Shown here piece by piece: positions 33,636-41,212 of a DNA stretch of 48,303 bases. Source of the stretch: an uncultured Clostridia bacterium. GTDB lineage: Bacteria > Bacillota > Clostridia > Oscillospirales > Acutalibacteraceae. Below the pieces are notes generated by a model. It did not search any database and was not told the origin of the DNA. It saw nothing but the letters and a program-made list of their open reading frames with translations. The translations under genes were made by a program, and so were the position numbers. The stretch lies in contig CALFTN010000034.1 in NCBI GenBank assembly GCA_937916395.1, positions 1 through 48,303 on the forward strand, read 5' to 3'. How positions within the stretch are numbered: the stretch's first letter is position 1; every line of letters starts with the position of its first letter.

Positions 33636-34601
33636 ATGCGTTTTGAAAATCAAATTTGCCCGGTATGTGAAAAAAAATTTATAGAAAATGATGAAATTGT
33701 TGTTTGCCCTGAGTGTGGTACTCCTCACCACAGAAGTTGTTATAATTCTTTGGGCGAATGTAAAAATAAATCACTTCATAAAGAAGGTTTTTCTTTTGAA
33801 CCAGTTAAAGAAAACCAAGAAAAAATTGATATTTTAATAGATGATGAAATTAAAAATACAAGTGATGTTGTAAATGTAGTTAATGTTGAATTTAATAGTG
33901 ATGACGCAAAAAATAATGAAGACTTAAAAAGCACTATTGAAGAATTATTTAAAAATATCAATGGAAAATCAACAGACCAGGTTCTTATAAACAATACACC
34001 ATCAAGTTATTATGAAGCAGCCATAGGAAAAAATCAAAATTATTACATGCCACGGTTTTTGATTATGGAGGGAACTCAGAAAAAACACCTTTTAAATGTC
34101 TGTGCTTTTGTTTTTCCTTTTGCCTGGGCAGTTTACAGAAAAATGTATAAACTTGCACTTTTAGTGTTTTGTATATACATTGCTCTTATGGGTGTTACAA
34201 TGGCACCAATTTTATCAAATGAAGAGCTTATGACATCTATGAATAACTGTCTTGAGGAAGACCCTCAATTTTATGAAAAAATACTTTTATATGAGTCAGG
34301 GCAGAATGTAACCTTCACAAAAACACAATCAGAATTTATTGAGCTTTCTAAGGATTTTACTATTTCTCCAGTTATAGCTTATGGAACATTATTTGTGTCT
34401 TTAACGATGAAAATTTTATTAGGTTTATTTGCAACAAGACTTTATAAAGACAAGCTTAAAAAGAATATTGAAAGAGCAAAAAAATTGTCACTTGAAGAAG
34501 CTCAGTTAAAAACTTATTTGAAGAGTAGATATGGTGTAACACCTATGTTTGTGGCAATTATTGTAGGGTTTATCGAGTACACATTTTTTGGTAGATTCTA
34601 A
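33636..34601 (+). CDS. RING-finger-like membrane protein
   Basis: 321 residues. The N-terminal treble-clef/RING-like zinc module has Cys8-x2-Cys11, Cys24-x2-Cys27, His31/His32, Cys35 and Cys42 (PVCEKKF ... CPECGTPHHRSCY), resembling prokaryotic RING family 1. A long acidic, low-complexity linker (about 55-115) leads to a membrane part with hydrophobic segments near 150-165, 172-195, 242-265 and 298-318. No catalytic motif is seen, and ubiquitin-ligase activity should not be assumed. The gene is divergent from dnaA, sharing an AT-rich region, with an AAAGGAAAG ribosome binding site. Confidence 0.82.
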   Translation: MRFENQICPVCEKKFIENDEIVVCPECGTPHHRSCYNSLGECKNKSLHKEGFSFEPVKENQEKIDILIDDEIKNTSDVVNVVNVEFNSDDAKNNEDLKSTIEELFKNINGKSTDQVLINNTPSSYYEAAIGKNQNYYMPRFLIMEGTQKKHLLNVCAFVFPFAWAVYRKMYKLALLVFCIYIALMGVTMAPILSNEELMTSMNNCLEEDPQFYEKILLYESGQNVTFTKTQSEFIELSKDFTISPVIAYGTLFVSLTMKILLGLFATRLYKDKLKKNIERAKKLSLEEAQLKTYLKSRYGVTPMFVAIIVGFIEYTFFGRF

Positions 34602-34645
34602 AGAAAAATTTCAAAAAAATGTGTTAAAAAGAGAGAGATTTTTAA

Positions 34646-35485
34646 ATGAAAATTAAATTTTATGGTACTGCAGCAGCAGAAGGTTTTCCGGGTCTTTTTT
34701 GTTCTTGTGAAACATGTGAAAAAGCAAGAAAATTAGGTGGAAAAAATATTAGAACACGTTCTCAGACAGTTATTGATGATGTATTAATGATAGATTTTTC
34801 TGCTGACACATATCTTCATACACTTAATTACGGACTTGATTTAAGAACAATAAAAGCGTGTCTTTTAACACATGGTCATGATGACCATTTTTATCCTTAT
34901 GATTTTCATTACAGAGCTTATGGTTATGCATATTTTATGAATGAAAATGAAAAAGAGCCTTTGCAGATTTACTCGACAAAAACCTCTGTGAAAGACTCTT
35001 TACATATTATTACAGATACAAAAAAAAGAGATGAAAAATCAGTAAATTGGAATGAAATTGTTCCTTTTGAAACATACGAAATTTTTGGTTATAAAGTTAC
35101 ACCTTTAAAAGCAGACCATGCAAAAGATTTAGACCCAATAATTTACATTATAGAAAAAGACGGTAAATCAATTCTTTATGCTCATGATACCGGTTATTTT
35201 TTAGATGAAACCTGGGAATATATTGAGAATAGCAATAAAATATTTGATTTTGTTTCACTTGACTGTACATCTATTATTAATGAAAAAGCATATAGCAACC
35301 ACATGGGTATAAAGGCTTGTTGTGATGTTAAAGAAAGGCTTTTAAAGAAAAATGCAACTAAAAAAACGATTTTTTGTCTTCATCATTTTTCTCATAATGG
35401 AAAGCTTATTTATGATGATTTAGTACCGGTTGCAAAAAAACTTGGTTTTGAAGTAAGCTACGATACTTTTGAAATTGATATTTAG
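34646..35485 (+). CDS. MBL-fold metallo-hydrolase, PhnP-like
   Basis: 279 residues. The metal-binding signature LLTHGHDDHFYPYDF (His76, His78, Asp80, His81) and further ligands in DHAKDLDP, LYAHDTGYF and LHHFSHNG define a metallo-beta-lactamase fold phosphodiesterase. The N-terminal GTAAAEGFPGLFCSCETCEKARKLGGKNIRTRSQ, with its cysteine cluster, is the hallmark of the PhnP branch (cyclic phosphate phosphodiesterase of phosphonate catabolism). No phn genes are adjacent, so the in vivo substrate is uncertain. Confidence 0.87.
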   Translation: MKIKFYGTAAAEGFPGLFCSCETCEKARKLGGKNIRTRSQTVIDDVLMIDFSADTYLHTLNYGLDLRTIKACLLTHGHDDHFYPYDFHYRAYGYAYFMNENEKEPLQIYSTKTSVKDSLHIITDTKKRDEKSVNWNEIVPFETYEIFGYKVTPLKADHAKDLDPIIYIIEKDGKSILYAHDTGYFLDETWEYIENSNKIFDFVSLDCTSIINEKAYSNHMGIKACCDVKERLLKKNATKKTIFCLHHFSHNGKLIYDDLVPVAKKLGFEVSYDTFEIDI

Positions 35486-35500
35486 GAGTAAATAGAAATT

Positions 35501-36778
35501 ATGGCAACACCTCTTGCAGACAGAATTCGCCCTCAATCGATAGACGAAATGGTAGGTCAAGAACATTTGATAGGCGAAAACAAACCATTAAGAAATATAA
35601 TTGAATCTGGTACAGTACCAAATATGATTTTTTATGGTCCTTCTGGTACGGGTAAAACTACTCTTGCAAGAATGATTGCAAAAAAGACTGACAGAACATT
35701 GAGAAAATTAAATTGTACTACAGCTTCAACTCAGGATATTAGAGATATTTTTGATGAGCTTAATACTTTTAATTCTCCCAATGGAATTCTATTATATCTT
35801 GATGAAATTCAGTATTTTAATAAAAAACAACAGCAAACTCTTTTAGAGTTCATTGAAAACGGTTCAATAACTCTTATAGCATCAACTACTGAAAATCCGT
35901 ATTTTTATGTTTATAGTGCAATTCTTAGCCGTTCTTCTGTTTTTGAGTTTAAGGCAGTAACTCCTAAAGAGGCTGAAAAAGCCGTAAAGCGTGGTTTTGA
36001 TATTTTAGCTCAAGAATATGAAGAAAAATTTGAAATAGAAGATGGAGTTTCATTACATATTGCAACTGCTTCTGGCGGTGATGTGAGAAAATCGTTAAAT
36101 GCTGTTGAGCTTTGTGTTCTTTCTGCAAATCCTCCAAAGGAAAATGAAAAAAGAATTATATCTCTTGAAAATGCGAAAGCACTAACTCAGAAAAGTGCTA
36201 TGCGATATGACAGAGAGGGCGATGAGCACTACGATATATTATCTGCCTTTCAAAAATCTATGCGTGGTTCTGACCCTGATGCAGCAATTCATTATTTAGG
36301 CAGACTTTTAGAGGCAGGGGATATGACCTCTGCAATAAGAAGGCTTTTAGTTTGCGCGGCAGAGGATGTTGGTCTTGCATACCCAATGATTTTACCAATA
36401 GTTAAAGCAGCAACCGATATTGCACTACAGGTTGGTATGCCAGAAGCAAGACTTCCTTTAGCAGATGCAGTAATTCTTGTTTGTAATTCACCAAAATCAA
36501 ATACTGCTCACAATGCAATAAATGAAGCAATAGAAGATTTAAAAAAGGGAAAATCCGGTCCTATTCCTCGTCAGCTCCAGAATAAACATTTTGATGGTGA
36601 TGACGCAGAGGTTAAGGGTCAGTTTTATAAATATCCACACGACTATCCTAACAGGTGGGTAGAGCAACAATATTTACCTGATGTTCTTAAAAATGCTCAT
36701 TATTATGATTATGGTGATAACAAGCAGGAACAGGCAGCAAAAGAATATTGGAGTAAGATAAAAAATGGTAATAATTGA
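35501..36778 (+). CDS. rarA: Replication-associated recombination protein A (RarA/MgsA)
   Basis: 425 residues, AAA+ ATPase related to clamp-loader subunits that acts at stalled forks. It begins MATPLADRIRPQSIDEMVGQEHLIG; Walker A is GPSGTGKTT (46-54), Walker B LLYLDEIQYF, and sensor ASTTENPYF. The C-terminal half contains the tetramerisation region ending in the conserved HYDYGDNKQEQAAKEYW-type tail. The ribosome binding site is TTAGGAG. The downstream ORF overlaps its end by 14 bases. Confidence 0.95.
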   Translation: MATPLADRIRPQSIDEMVGQEHLIGENKPLRNIIESGTVPNMIFYGPSGTGKTTLARMIAKKTDRTLRKLNCTTASTQDIRDIFDELNTFNSPNGILLYLDEIQYFNKKQQQTLLEFIENGSITLIASTTENPYFYVYSAILSRSSVFEFKAVTPKEAEKAVKRGFDILAQEYEEKFEIEDGVSLHIATASGGDVRKSLNAVELCVLSANPPKENEKRIISLENAKALTQKSAMRYDREGDEHYDILSAFQKSMRGSDPDAAIHYLGRLLEAGDMTSAIRRLLVCAAEDVGLAYPMILPIVKAATDIALQVGMPEARLPLADAVILVCNSPKSNTAHNAINEAIEDLKKGKSGPIPRQLQNKHFDGDDAEVKGQFYKYPHDYPNRWVEQQYLPDVLKNAHYYDYGDNKQEQAAKEYWSKIKNGNN

Positions 36779-37070
36779 TTTGATATTAAGTATTATTCTG
36801 CTCTTTTTTCCGACGGTTTTTGCAATGATTTTTTTTATTAAGAAATGCAAGGAAACGACGGATAAAATTAAACTTTATGAAAAATATTTCGGAGTGGTTT
36901 TTACAAAAGAGGTTCTGGAAGATATGAAAGATATACCACCTGAAAGTTATAACTATAATCCTTCGGTTTTTGTTCCTGAGTATTATGTAAGTAACGAAAA
37001 TATCAGCAAAGCAGATTTTGCTCAGTTTCTTATTGGTGAAGATTCAGAAGAAAGTGAGAGTGCTGAATAA
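36765..37070 (+). CDS. Small membrane protein, first of a tandem pair
   Basis: 101 residues: one N-terminal membrane helix (about 5-25, DLILSIILLFFPTVFAMIFFI), then a soluble acidic part with KIKLYEKYFGVVFTKEVLEDM (about 36-56) and an E/S-rich end. It starts inside the last codons of rarA (14-base overlap) and ends sharing a base with the next gene, so rarA and both small genes look like one coupled unit. I recognise no family. The LYEKxFG motif recurs in the next protein. Confidence 0.7.
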   Translation: MVIIDLILSIILLFFPTVFAMIFFIKKCKETTDKIKLYEKYFGVVFTKEVLEDMKDIPPESYNYNPSVFVPEYYVSNENISKADFAQFLIGEDSEESESAE

Positions 37071-37420
37071 TGAAGAGAATAAAAGAAATATATGAAGGAC
37101 TTACCAAAAAACAGAAAAAAATTTTAACAACAGTTATAGGAGCATTTTTATTATTCATTATTTTTATCATAGCTTTTAATAAGGGTGTAGAAAATGGAAT
37201 AATTGATGTTTCTATATTGCCACTTTTATTTACTTTGTTGTTTTTCTTTATAGTACCTTTTATTGCAGTTATTGTTTTAACTGTTGTTTTTAGAAAAATG
37301 TATTTTCAAAAGAAAAATCTTCTTACATTATATGAAAAGACATTTGGTATGATAAACGACGAAGAGTATGATTTATCTGTATATCAAAATTATCTGGATG
37401 AGGATAATTTAAATATATAA
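37070..37420 (+). CDS. Small membrane protein, second of a tandem pair
   Basis: 116 residues with two hydrophobic helices (about 20-36 and 48-74, the second very phenylalanine-rich), followed by a short C-terminal domain containing LLTLYEKTFGMINDEEYD. The LYEKxFG motif right after the last membrane segment is shared with the preceding protein, implying a common ancestor or a shared partner. No known family is recognised. Translation is coupled to the preceding ORF by a one-base overlap. Confidence 0.7.
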   Translation: MKRIKEIYEGLTKKQKKILTTVIGAFLLFIIFIIAFNKGVENGIIDVSILPLLFTLLFFFIVPFIAVIVLTVVFRKMYFQKKNLLTLYEKTFGMINDEEYDLSVYQNYLDEDNLNI

Positions 37421-37445
37421 AAAGTAAAATAAAGGAGTAATTACA

Positions 37446-38291
37446 ATGTACGATTTTCCAATTGGTGTAATTATTAACAGCTTCAGAACAGACATTCCTA
37501 CAGCTGTAAAAAAAGCAGCTGAAGTAGGAGCACAAGGTATTCAGGTATATGCTACATCCGGAGAAATGGCACCTGAAAATCTTGTTGGTGCAAAAAGAAA
37601 AGAATTTCTTGATTTAGTTAAATCAAATGGTCTTGTAATCTCTGCACTTTGTGGTGACTTAGGTGGAGGCGGTTTTTCTTTTAAAGAAAAAAACCCAGAC
37701 AAAATTGAAAAGTCAAAAAGAATTTTAGACCTTGCAAAAGAACTTGAAACAGATGTTGTAACAACACATATTGGCGTTGTTCCAGGTGATAAAAATCACG
37801 ACAGATATAAAATTATGCAAGAAGCTTGTCACGAACTTGCAGAATATGCTGATTCAATAGAAGCTCACTTTGCTATTGAAACAGGTCCTGAAACATCAGC
37901 AGTTTTAAAAGAGTTTCTTGATGGACTTGGTTCAACTGGTGTAGGCGTAAACCTTGACCCAGCAAACTTAGTTATGGTTACTGGTGATGACCCAGTAAAA
38001 GCTGTTTACAATCTTCAAAAATACATAGTTCATACTCACGCAAAAGATGGTAAACAAATCTTTTATAAGGACCCAGAAATTATTTATGGAATGAAACAAG
38101 AAGTTATTGTTACAGAAGATTCATTCTTAGAGGTTCCATTAGGTGAAGGCTCTGTTCCGTTTAAAGAATATCTTGAAGCATTAACCGATATCGGTTATAA
38201 AGGTTTCCTTACAATTGAAAGAGAAGTAGGAGATAAACCAGAAGTTGATATTCGTGCAGCAGTAGAATTTTTAACAAAAATAAAAGCATAA
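37446..38291 (+). CDS. Sugar phosphate isomerase/epimerase (TIM barrel)
   Basis: 281 residues of the xylose-isomerase-like superfamily. Candidate metal ligands: Glu in HFAIETGPE, Asp in GVNLDPANLV, His in IVHTHAKDG, and Glu in FLTIEREVG. The phrases PAVKKAAEVGAQGIQVY-like (TAVKKAAEVGAQGIQVY) and LGEGSVPFKEYLEAL are typical of uncharacterised sugar epimerases that accompany catabolic operons. It has its own AAAGGAG site and is followed by a terminator. The reaction is not assigned. It is a separate subtype from the TIM-barrel protein at 18.9 kb. Confidence 0.87.
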   Translation: MYDFPIGVIINSFRTDIPTAVKKAAEVGAQGIQVYATSGEMAPENLVGAKRKEFLDLVKSNGLVISALCGDLGGGGFSFKEKNPDKIEKSKRILDLAKELETDVVTTHIGVVPGDKNHDRYKIMQEACHELAEYADSIEAHFAIETGPETSAVLKEFLDGLGSTGVGVNLDPANLVMVTGDDPVKAVYNLQKYIVHTHAKDGKQIFYKDPEIIYGMKQEVIVTEDSFLEVPLGEGSVPFKEYLEALTDIGYKGFLTIEREVGDKPEVDIRAAVEFLTKIKA

Positions 38292-38295
38292 AAAT

Positions 38296-38332
38296 AAAAG
38301 TTGTCACCTCAAAAGAGATGACAACTTTTTTA
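38296..38332. terminator. Bidirectional terminator between convergent genes
   Basis: AAAAGTTGTCACCTC, loop AAAA, GAGATGACAACTTTT with one C-A mismatch. T-runs are present on both strands (TTTTTTAAA and TTTTATTTTT). Confidence 0.88.
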
Positions 38333-38340
38333 AATCTTTT

Positions 38341-39981
38341 TTATTTGCTTTTCTTTGTAACAGCTTTAATTACAAATAATGTAGCAATTGTAAGTACAGC
38401 AAGAACAGGGAGGGAAAGGTAAATAACAAAACCTGGTAATCCTTTAATACTTGTTATTATACCTGTCAATAAGTAACCAATAAATGAAATTGCTGCAACT
38501 GTTATTGCATAAGGAAGCTGTGTTGAAACGTGGTTAATGTGGTCACAACGAGCACCTGCAGAAGACATAATTGTTGTATCTGAAATAGGTGAGCAGTGGT
38601 CACCGCAAACAGCACCAGCAAGACAAGCTGACATACCAATAGTACCAATAGTGCTACCTACTGGGAACACAGCGAGAACGATTGGGATAAGAATACCGAA
38701 TGTGCCCCATGATGTACCAGTTGAGAAAGCAATAAAGCAAGCAGCTAAGAAGATGATTGCCGGTAAGAAATTCTGGAGTGCACCAGCATTCTGCATGGCA
38801 CCCTCAACGAAGCCAGAAGCATCGAGGAGGTTTGTCATATTTTTAAGTGTAGTCGCCATTGTAAGAATGAGAAGTGCTGGAACCATTGCAATGAAGCCTT
38901 TTGGAATACATTCCATTGCATCCTTGAAAGAAATTACTCTTCTTGCAATTAAATAAATAATTGTAACTATAAGAGCAATAAAACCAGCCCAAGGGAGACC
39001 AACTGTTGCGTCTGTATTACCGAATGCATCAAGGAAACTTAAAGATGCATCATAATCAAGGTAGTTGAATACCCATTCTTCACCCATACTTCTGCCAACA
39101 TAAACAAGTGCAAATACGCTTGTAGCAATAAGGAAAACAATTGGTAAAACTAAATCTATAACCTTACCCTTTCCTTTTACAATTTTTTCTGCTTCATCAT
39201 CAGCTTTAATTTCGCCAGAAGTAAAAAGGTCACCTTTTAAAGCATTTGCTTCGTGAAGCTTCATTGGACCGTAATCAAATTTCATTAATGTAAGAGAAAT
39301 AATGAATACGAATGTCATAAGTGAATAGAAGTTAAATGGAATTGCACGGCAGAAAAGAGTGATACCATTAACACCTTCAGGAGCATAAGAAGAAACTGCT
39401 GCTGCCCATGATGAAATAGGGGCAATCATACAAATAGGCGCTGCAGTAGCATCTATTAAATATGCAAGCTTTGAACGCGATATTTTTGTTTTATCTGTAA
39501 CAGGACGCATAACAGCACCAACTGTTAAGCAGTTAAAATAGTCATCAATGAAAATGAGAACACCGAATAAGAATGTTGCAATGGATGCACCTATTTTTGT
39601 TTTAATGTGCTTTGCTGCCCATTCACCAAATGCTGCTGAGCCACCTGCTTTGTTAATAAGTGCAACTAAAGCACCTAAAAGAACCAAGAAGATGAAAATA
39701 CCGGCATTACCAGAAACAGCGCTGATGAAACCATCGCTTACAACTGCACCAACCGTGTGAATAGGGTTAAATGCTGTTGCTAAAAGACCACCAGCTACGA
39801 TACCGACAAAAAGAGAAGAATAAACTTCTTTTGTCATAAGAGCAAGACAAATAGCAATAACTGGTGGCAAGAGTGCCCACAAAGTTCCAGTTGCACTGGT
39901 TGCAGGTGCCATAAAAGCACAAGCAATAATAAATGCGACAACGACTAAACAAAGTAAAATTTTAGGAATGATTTTTTTCAT
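38341..39981 (-). CDS. NhaC-family Na+/H+ antiporter
   Basis: 546 residues with about twelve membrane helices. Family signatures are FIDDYFNCLTVGAVMRPV, PISSWAAAVSSYAPEGV, the discontinuous-helix motif FSTGTSWGTFGILIPI, and GDHCSPISDTTIMSSAGARCDHINHV. NhaC-type proteins exchange Na+ for H+ (some members exchange malate/lactate), supporting pH and sodium homeostasis at the cytoplasmic membrane. The ATG at 39981 follows AGGAGG; the frame extends to 40032 without support. It has its own promoter. Confidence 0.92.
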   Translation of the reverse strand: MKKIIPKILLCLVVVAFIIACAFMAPATSATGTLWALLPPVIAICLALMTKEVYSSLFVGIVAGGLLATAFNPIHTVGAVVSDGFISAVSGNAGIFIFLVLLGALVALINKAGGSAAFGEWAAKHIKTKIGASIATFLFGVLIFIDDYFNCLTVGAVMRPVTDKTKISRSKLAYLIDATAAPICMIAPISSWAAAVSSYAPEGVNGITLFCRAIPFNFYSLMTFVFIISLTLMKFDYGPMKLHEANALKGDLFTSGEIKADDEAEKIVKGKGKVIDLVLPIVFLIATSVFALVYVGRSMGEEWVFNYLDYDASLSFLDAFGNTDATVGLPWAGFIALIVTIIYLIARRVISFKDAMECIPKGFIAMVPALLILTMATTLKNMTNLLDASGFVEGAMQNAGALQNFLPAIIFLAACFIAFSTGTSWGTFGILIPIVLAVFPVGSTIGTIGMSACLAGAVCGDHCSPISDTTIMSSAGARCDHINHVSTQLPYAITVAAISFIGYLLTGIITSIKGLPGFVIYLSLPVLAVLTIATLFVIKAVTKKSK

Positions 39982-40020
39982 TATTATGTACCTCCTAATT
40001 CGACAATTTTTATGAGAAAC

Positions 40021-40049
40021 ATAATAACACATATTATATGAGATTACAA
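40021..40049 (-). promoter_or_regulatory. Promoter of the NhaC-type gene
   Basis: On the minus strand, TTGTAA (40049-40044), 17 bases, TATTAT (40026-40021). Confidence 0.65.
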
Positions 40050-40059
40050 GAAAAATTTT

Positions 40060-40091
40060 ATGAGCAGAAACTCAATATAGTTTCTGCTCAT
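40060..40091 (-). terminator. Terminator of the M23 peptidase gene
   Basis: A perfect 13-bp stem, ATGAGCAGAAACT with AGTTTCTGCTCAT, six-base loop. It is followed on the minus strand by AAAATTTTTCTT. Confidence 0.85.
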
Positions 40092-40099
40092 AATTCAGT

Positions 40100-40798
40100 T
40101 TATTTTCCCATAAGCTCAAGTGGTTCAACAATTTCTCCATTATGAGTGATTTCAAAATGCAGATGTGAGCCTTCTTGCTTTTCGCAAGGGATTTCACCTA
40201 GATAGCCTATAATATCCTCACTGTTTACAGTTGAATGTTCTTTTACATTAATTGTTTCTTTGTTAAGACCACAGTATTTTGCAGTAACACCGTTGCCGTG
40301 GTCGATTAAGACACAGGTGCCAAAAAGAGTATCGTCATAAATTGAAATGACTTCACCATAGCTTATGGCAACAACAGCACCACCAGCTTCACCAGAAAAG
40401 TCTATTCCGTTATGAGTTCGCCAGTCACCAAGTGTTTTAGAATAAACTGGATTCATATTACTGTAATCTTTTATAATCTGATTTCCAAAAGGTAAACAGT
40501 AATAATCTTTATAAGGCTTGTTATATTTATCATTTTCTGTTTCACTATTATTCTCTGATGTTTTTCTTGTGTCGGGAATATTGGTCAAATTTTGTCTTAC
40601 TGTTTCTTCTTCAATGCTATTCTTTGTAGTAGCAATTTGTTTTTGTGTTGTACTATTTTCAAGATTACTTATATTACCTAAGCTTTTTTCAGAAGAAATT
40701 TTTGCGAACATTAAAGCACCCAATGCAATAACTAATGTAAAGGCATAGGCAATTTTAAATTTTTTATTTGTTTTTTCTTTCTTTTCATTATTTGTCAT
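40100..40798 (-). CDS. M23 (LytM-type) peptidase, SpoIIQ-like
   Basis: 232 residues. A short basic cytoplasmic tail, one membrane helix (about 14-32), a Ser/Thr/Asn/Glu-rich linker (35-95) and a C-terminal LytM domain. The zinc site appears intact: His129 and Asp133 in THNGIDF, His212 and His214 in GSHLHFEI. The stretch NPVYSKTLGDWRTHNGIDF resembles forespore protein SpoIIQ. SpoIIQ of B. subtilis lost catalytic residues, whereas clostridial forms keep them. It cleaves peptidoglycan cross-bridges, or helps anchor the engulfment channel, if the organism sporulates (inference). It lies downstream of a structured leader RNA with a terminator. Confidence 0.88.
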   Translation of the reverse strand: MTNNEKKEKTNKKFKIAYAFTLVIALGALMFAKISSEKSLGNISNLENSTTQKQIATTKNSIEEETVRQNLTNIPDTRKTSENNSETENDKYNKPYKDYYCLPFGNQIIKDYSNMNPVYSKTLGDWRTHNGIDFSGEAGGAVVAISYGEVISIYDDTLFGTCVLIDHGNGVTAKYCGLNKETINVKEHSTVNSEDIIGYLGEIPCEKQEGSHLHFEITHNGEIVEPLELMGK

Positions 40799-40867
40799 AA
40801 CATAAATTTTCCTTTCTTATTTTAAAGATGTACAATTATGTTATTGACAAATTTTTTGAAAATATTC

Positions 40868-40910
40868 AAATAAAAAGAAAACAACGACTGAGGGGACAGT
40901 CGTTGTTTTC
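40868..40910 (-). terminator. Terminator/attenuator between leader RNA and M23 gene
   Basis: GAAAACAACGACTG (40877-40890) pairs perfectly with CAGTCGTTGTTTTC (40897-40910) with a six-base loop. Read on the minus strand the stem is followed by TTTTTATTTG. Confidence 0.88.
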
Positions 40911-41024
40911 GGCGTCAGTATAACACTCATACGCCAAGGTTTACTTGAGGAGGGGTCAATCCTTAATTTTAACAATTAAGGATAAGTATCTAATACTCGG
41001 GTGCGGCTCCCTTTCTTAGTACGT
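40868..41024 (-). ncRNA. Candidate structured leader RNA (class unknown) with terminator, upstream of the M23 gene
   Basis: On the minus strand, just after a TATACT (41035-41030), about 155 bases fold into several perfect hairpins. These are AGTAT/ATACT (40985-40997), a 10-bp stem ATCCTTAATT/AATTAAGGAT (40959-40983), and GGCGT/ACGCC (40911-40935). AAGG/CCTT can close the 40936-41013 region. It ends in a perfect 14-bp terminator (40877-40910) with TTTTTA after it. The M23 start is 70 bases beyond. I matched it to no riboswitch class I know; 5' end and promoter are uncertain. Confidence 0.6.
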
Positions 41025-41113
41025 GACTAAGTATAATCTATATTTATGAATAGAAAATGAATTAACTAATAATATATTGCTAAAAAAAGTTAAAAAAATG
41101 TTAAACAGGTATT

Positions 41114-41129
41114 TGTTTCACGAGAAACA
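41114..41129 (+). promoter_or_regulatory. parS-like site 1
   Basis: TGTTTCACGAGAAACA differs at one position from the parS consensus TGTTTCACGTGAAACA bound by ParB/Spo0J. It lies about 9 kb from the probable unwinding region. Confidence 0.55.
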
Positions 41130-41155
41130 CACAAAAGATACTTATAAGGTAAAAT

Positions 41156-41206
41156 AAAAATGTTTCACGAGAAACACAAATTTTGTTTCTCGTGAAACAT
41201 TTTTTT
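41156..41206. terminator. Hairpin of two inverted parS-like sites, terminator of the EF-G-like gene
   Basis: A second copy of the 16-mer TGTTTCACGAGAAACA (41161-41176) and an exact inverted copy (41184-41199) form a perfect stem of about 21 pairs including flanking A/T. T-runs follow on both strands. It lies five bases past the stop codon of the EF-G-like gene, so it probably ends that transcript. The 16-mers are also parS-like. Confidence 0.75.
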
Positions 41207-41212
41207 AATCAA

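Noticed and set aside
33636..33765. RING-like domain as evidence of a ubiquitin-type conjugation system
   Set aside because: No E1, E2, ubiquitin-like or JAB-domain gene is adjacent; a zinc ribbon/RING fold alone does not support it.
40868..41040. Leader RNA as a c-di-AMP (ydaO), M-box, lysine, T-box or RNase P/6S RNA
   Set aside because: The 3' part (CCTCAAGTAAACCTTGGCG) faintly recalls ydaO, but the GGGGGA...GGGGTGAAT core is missing; the other classes lack their signature sequences.
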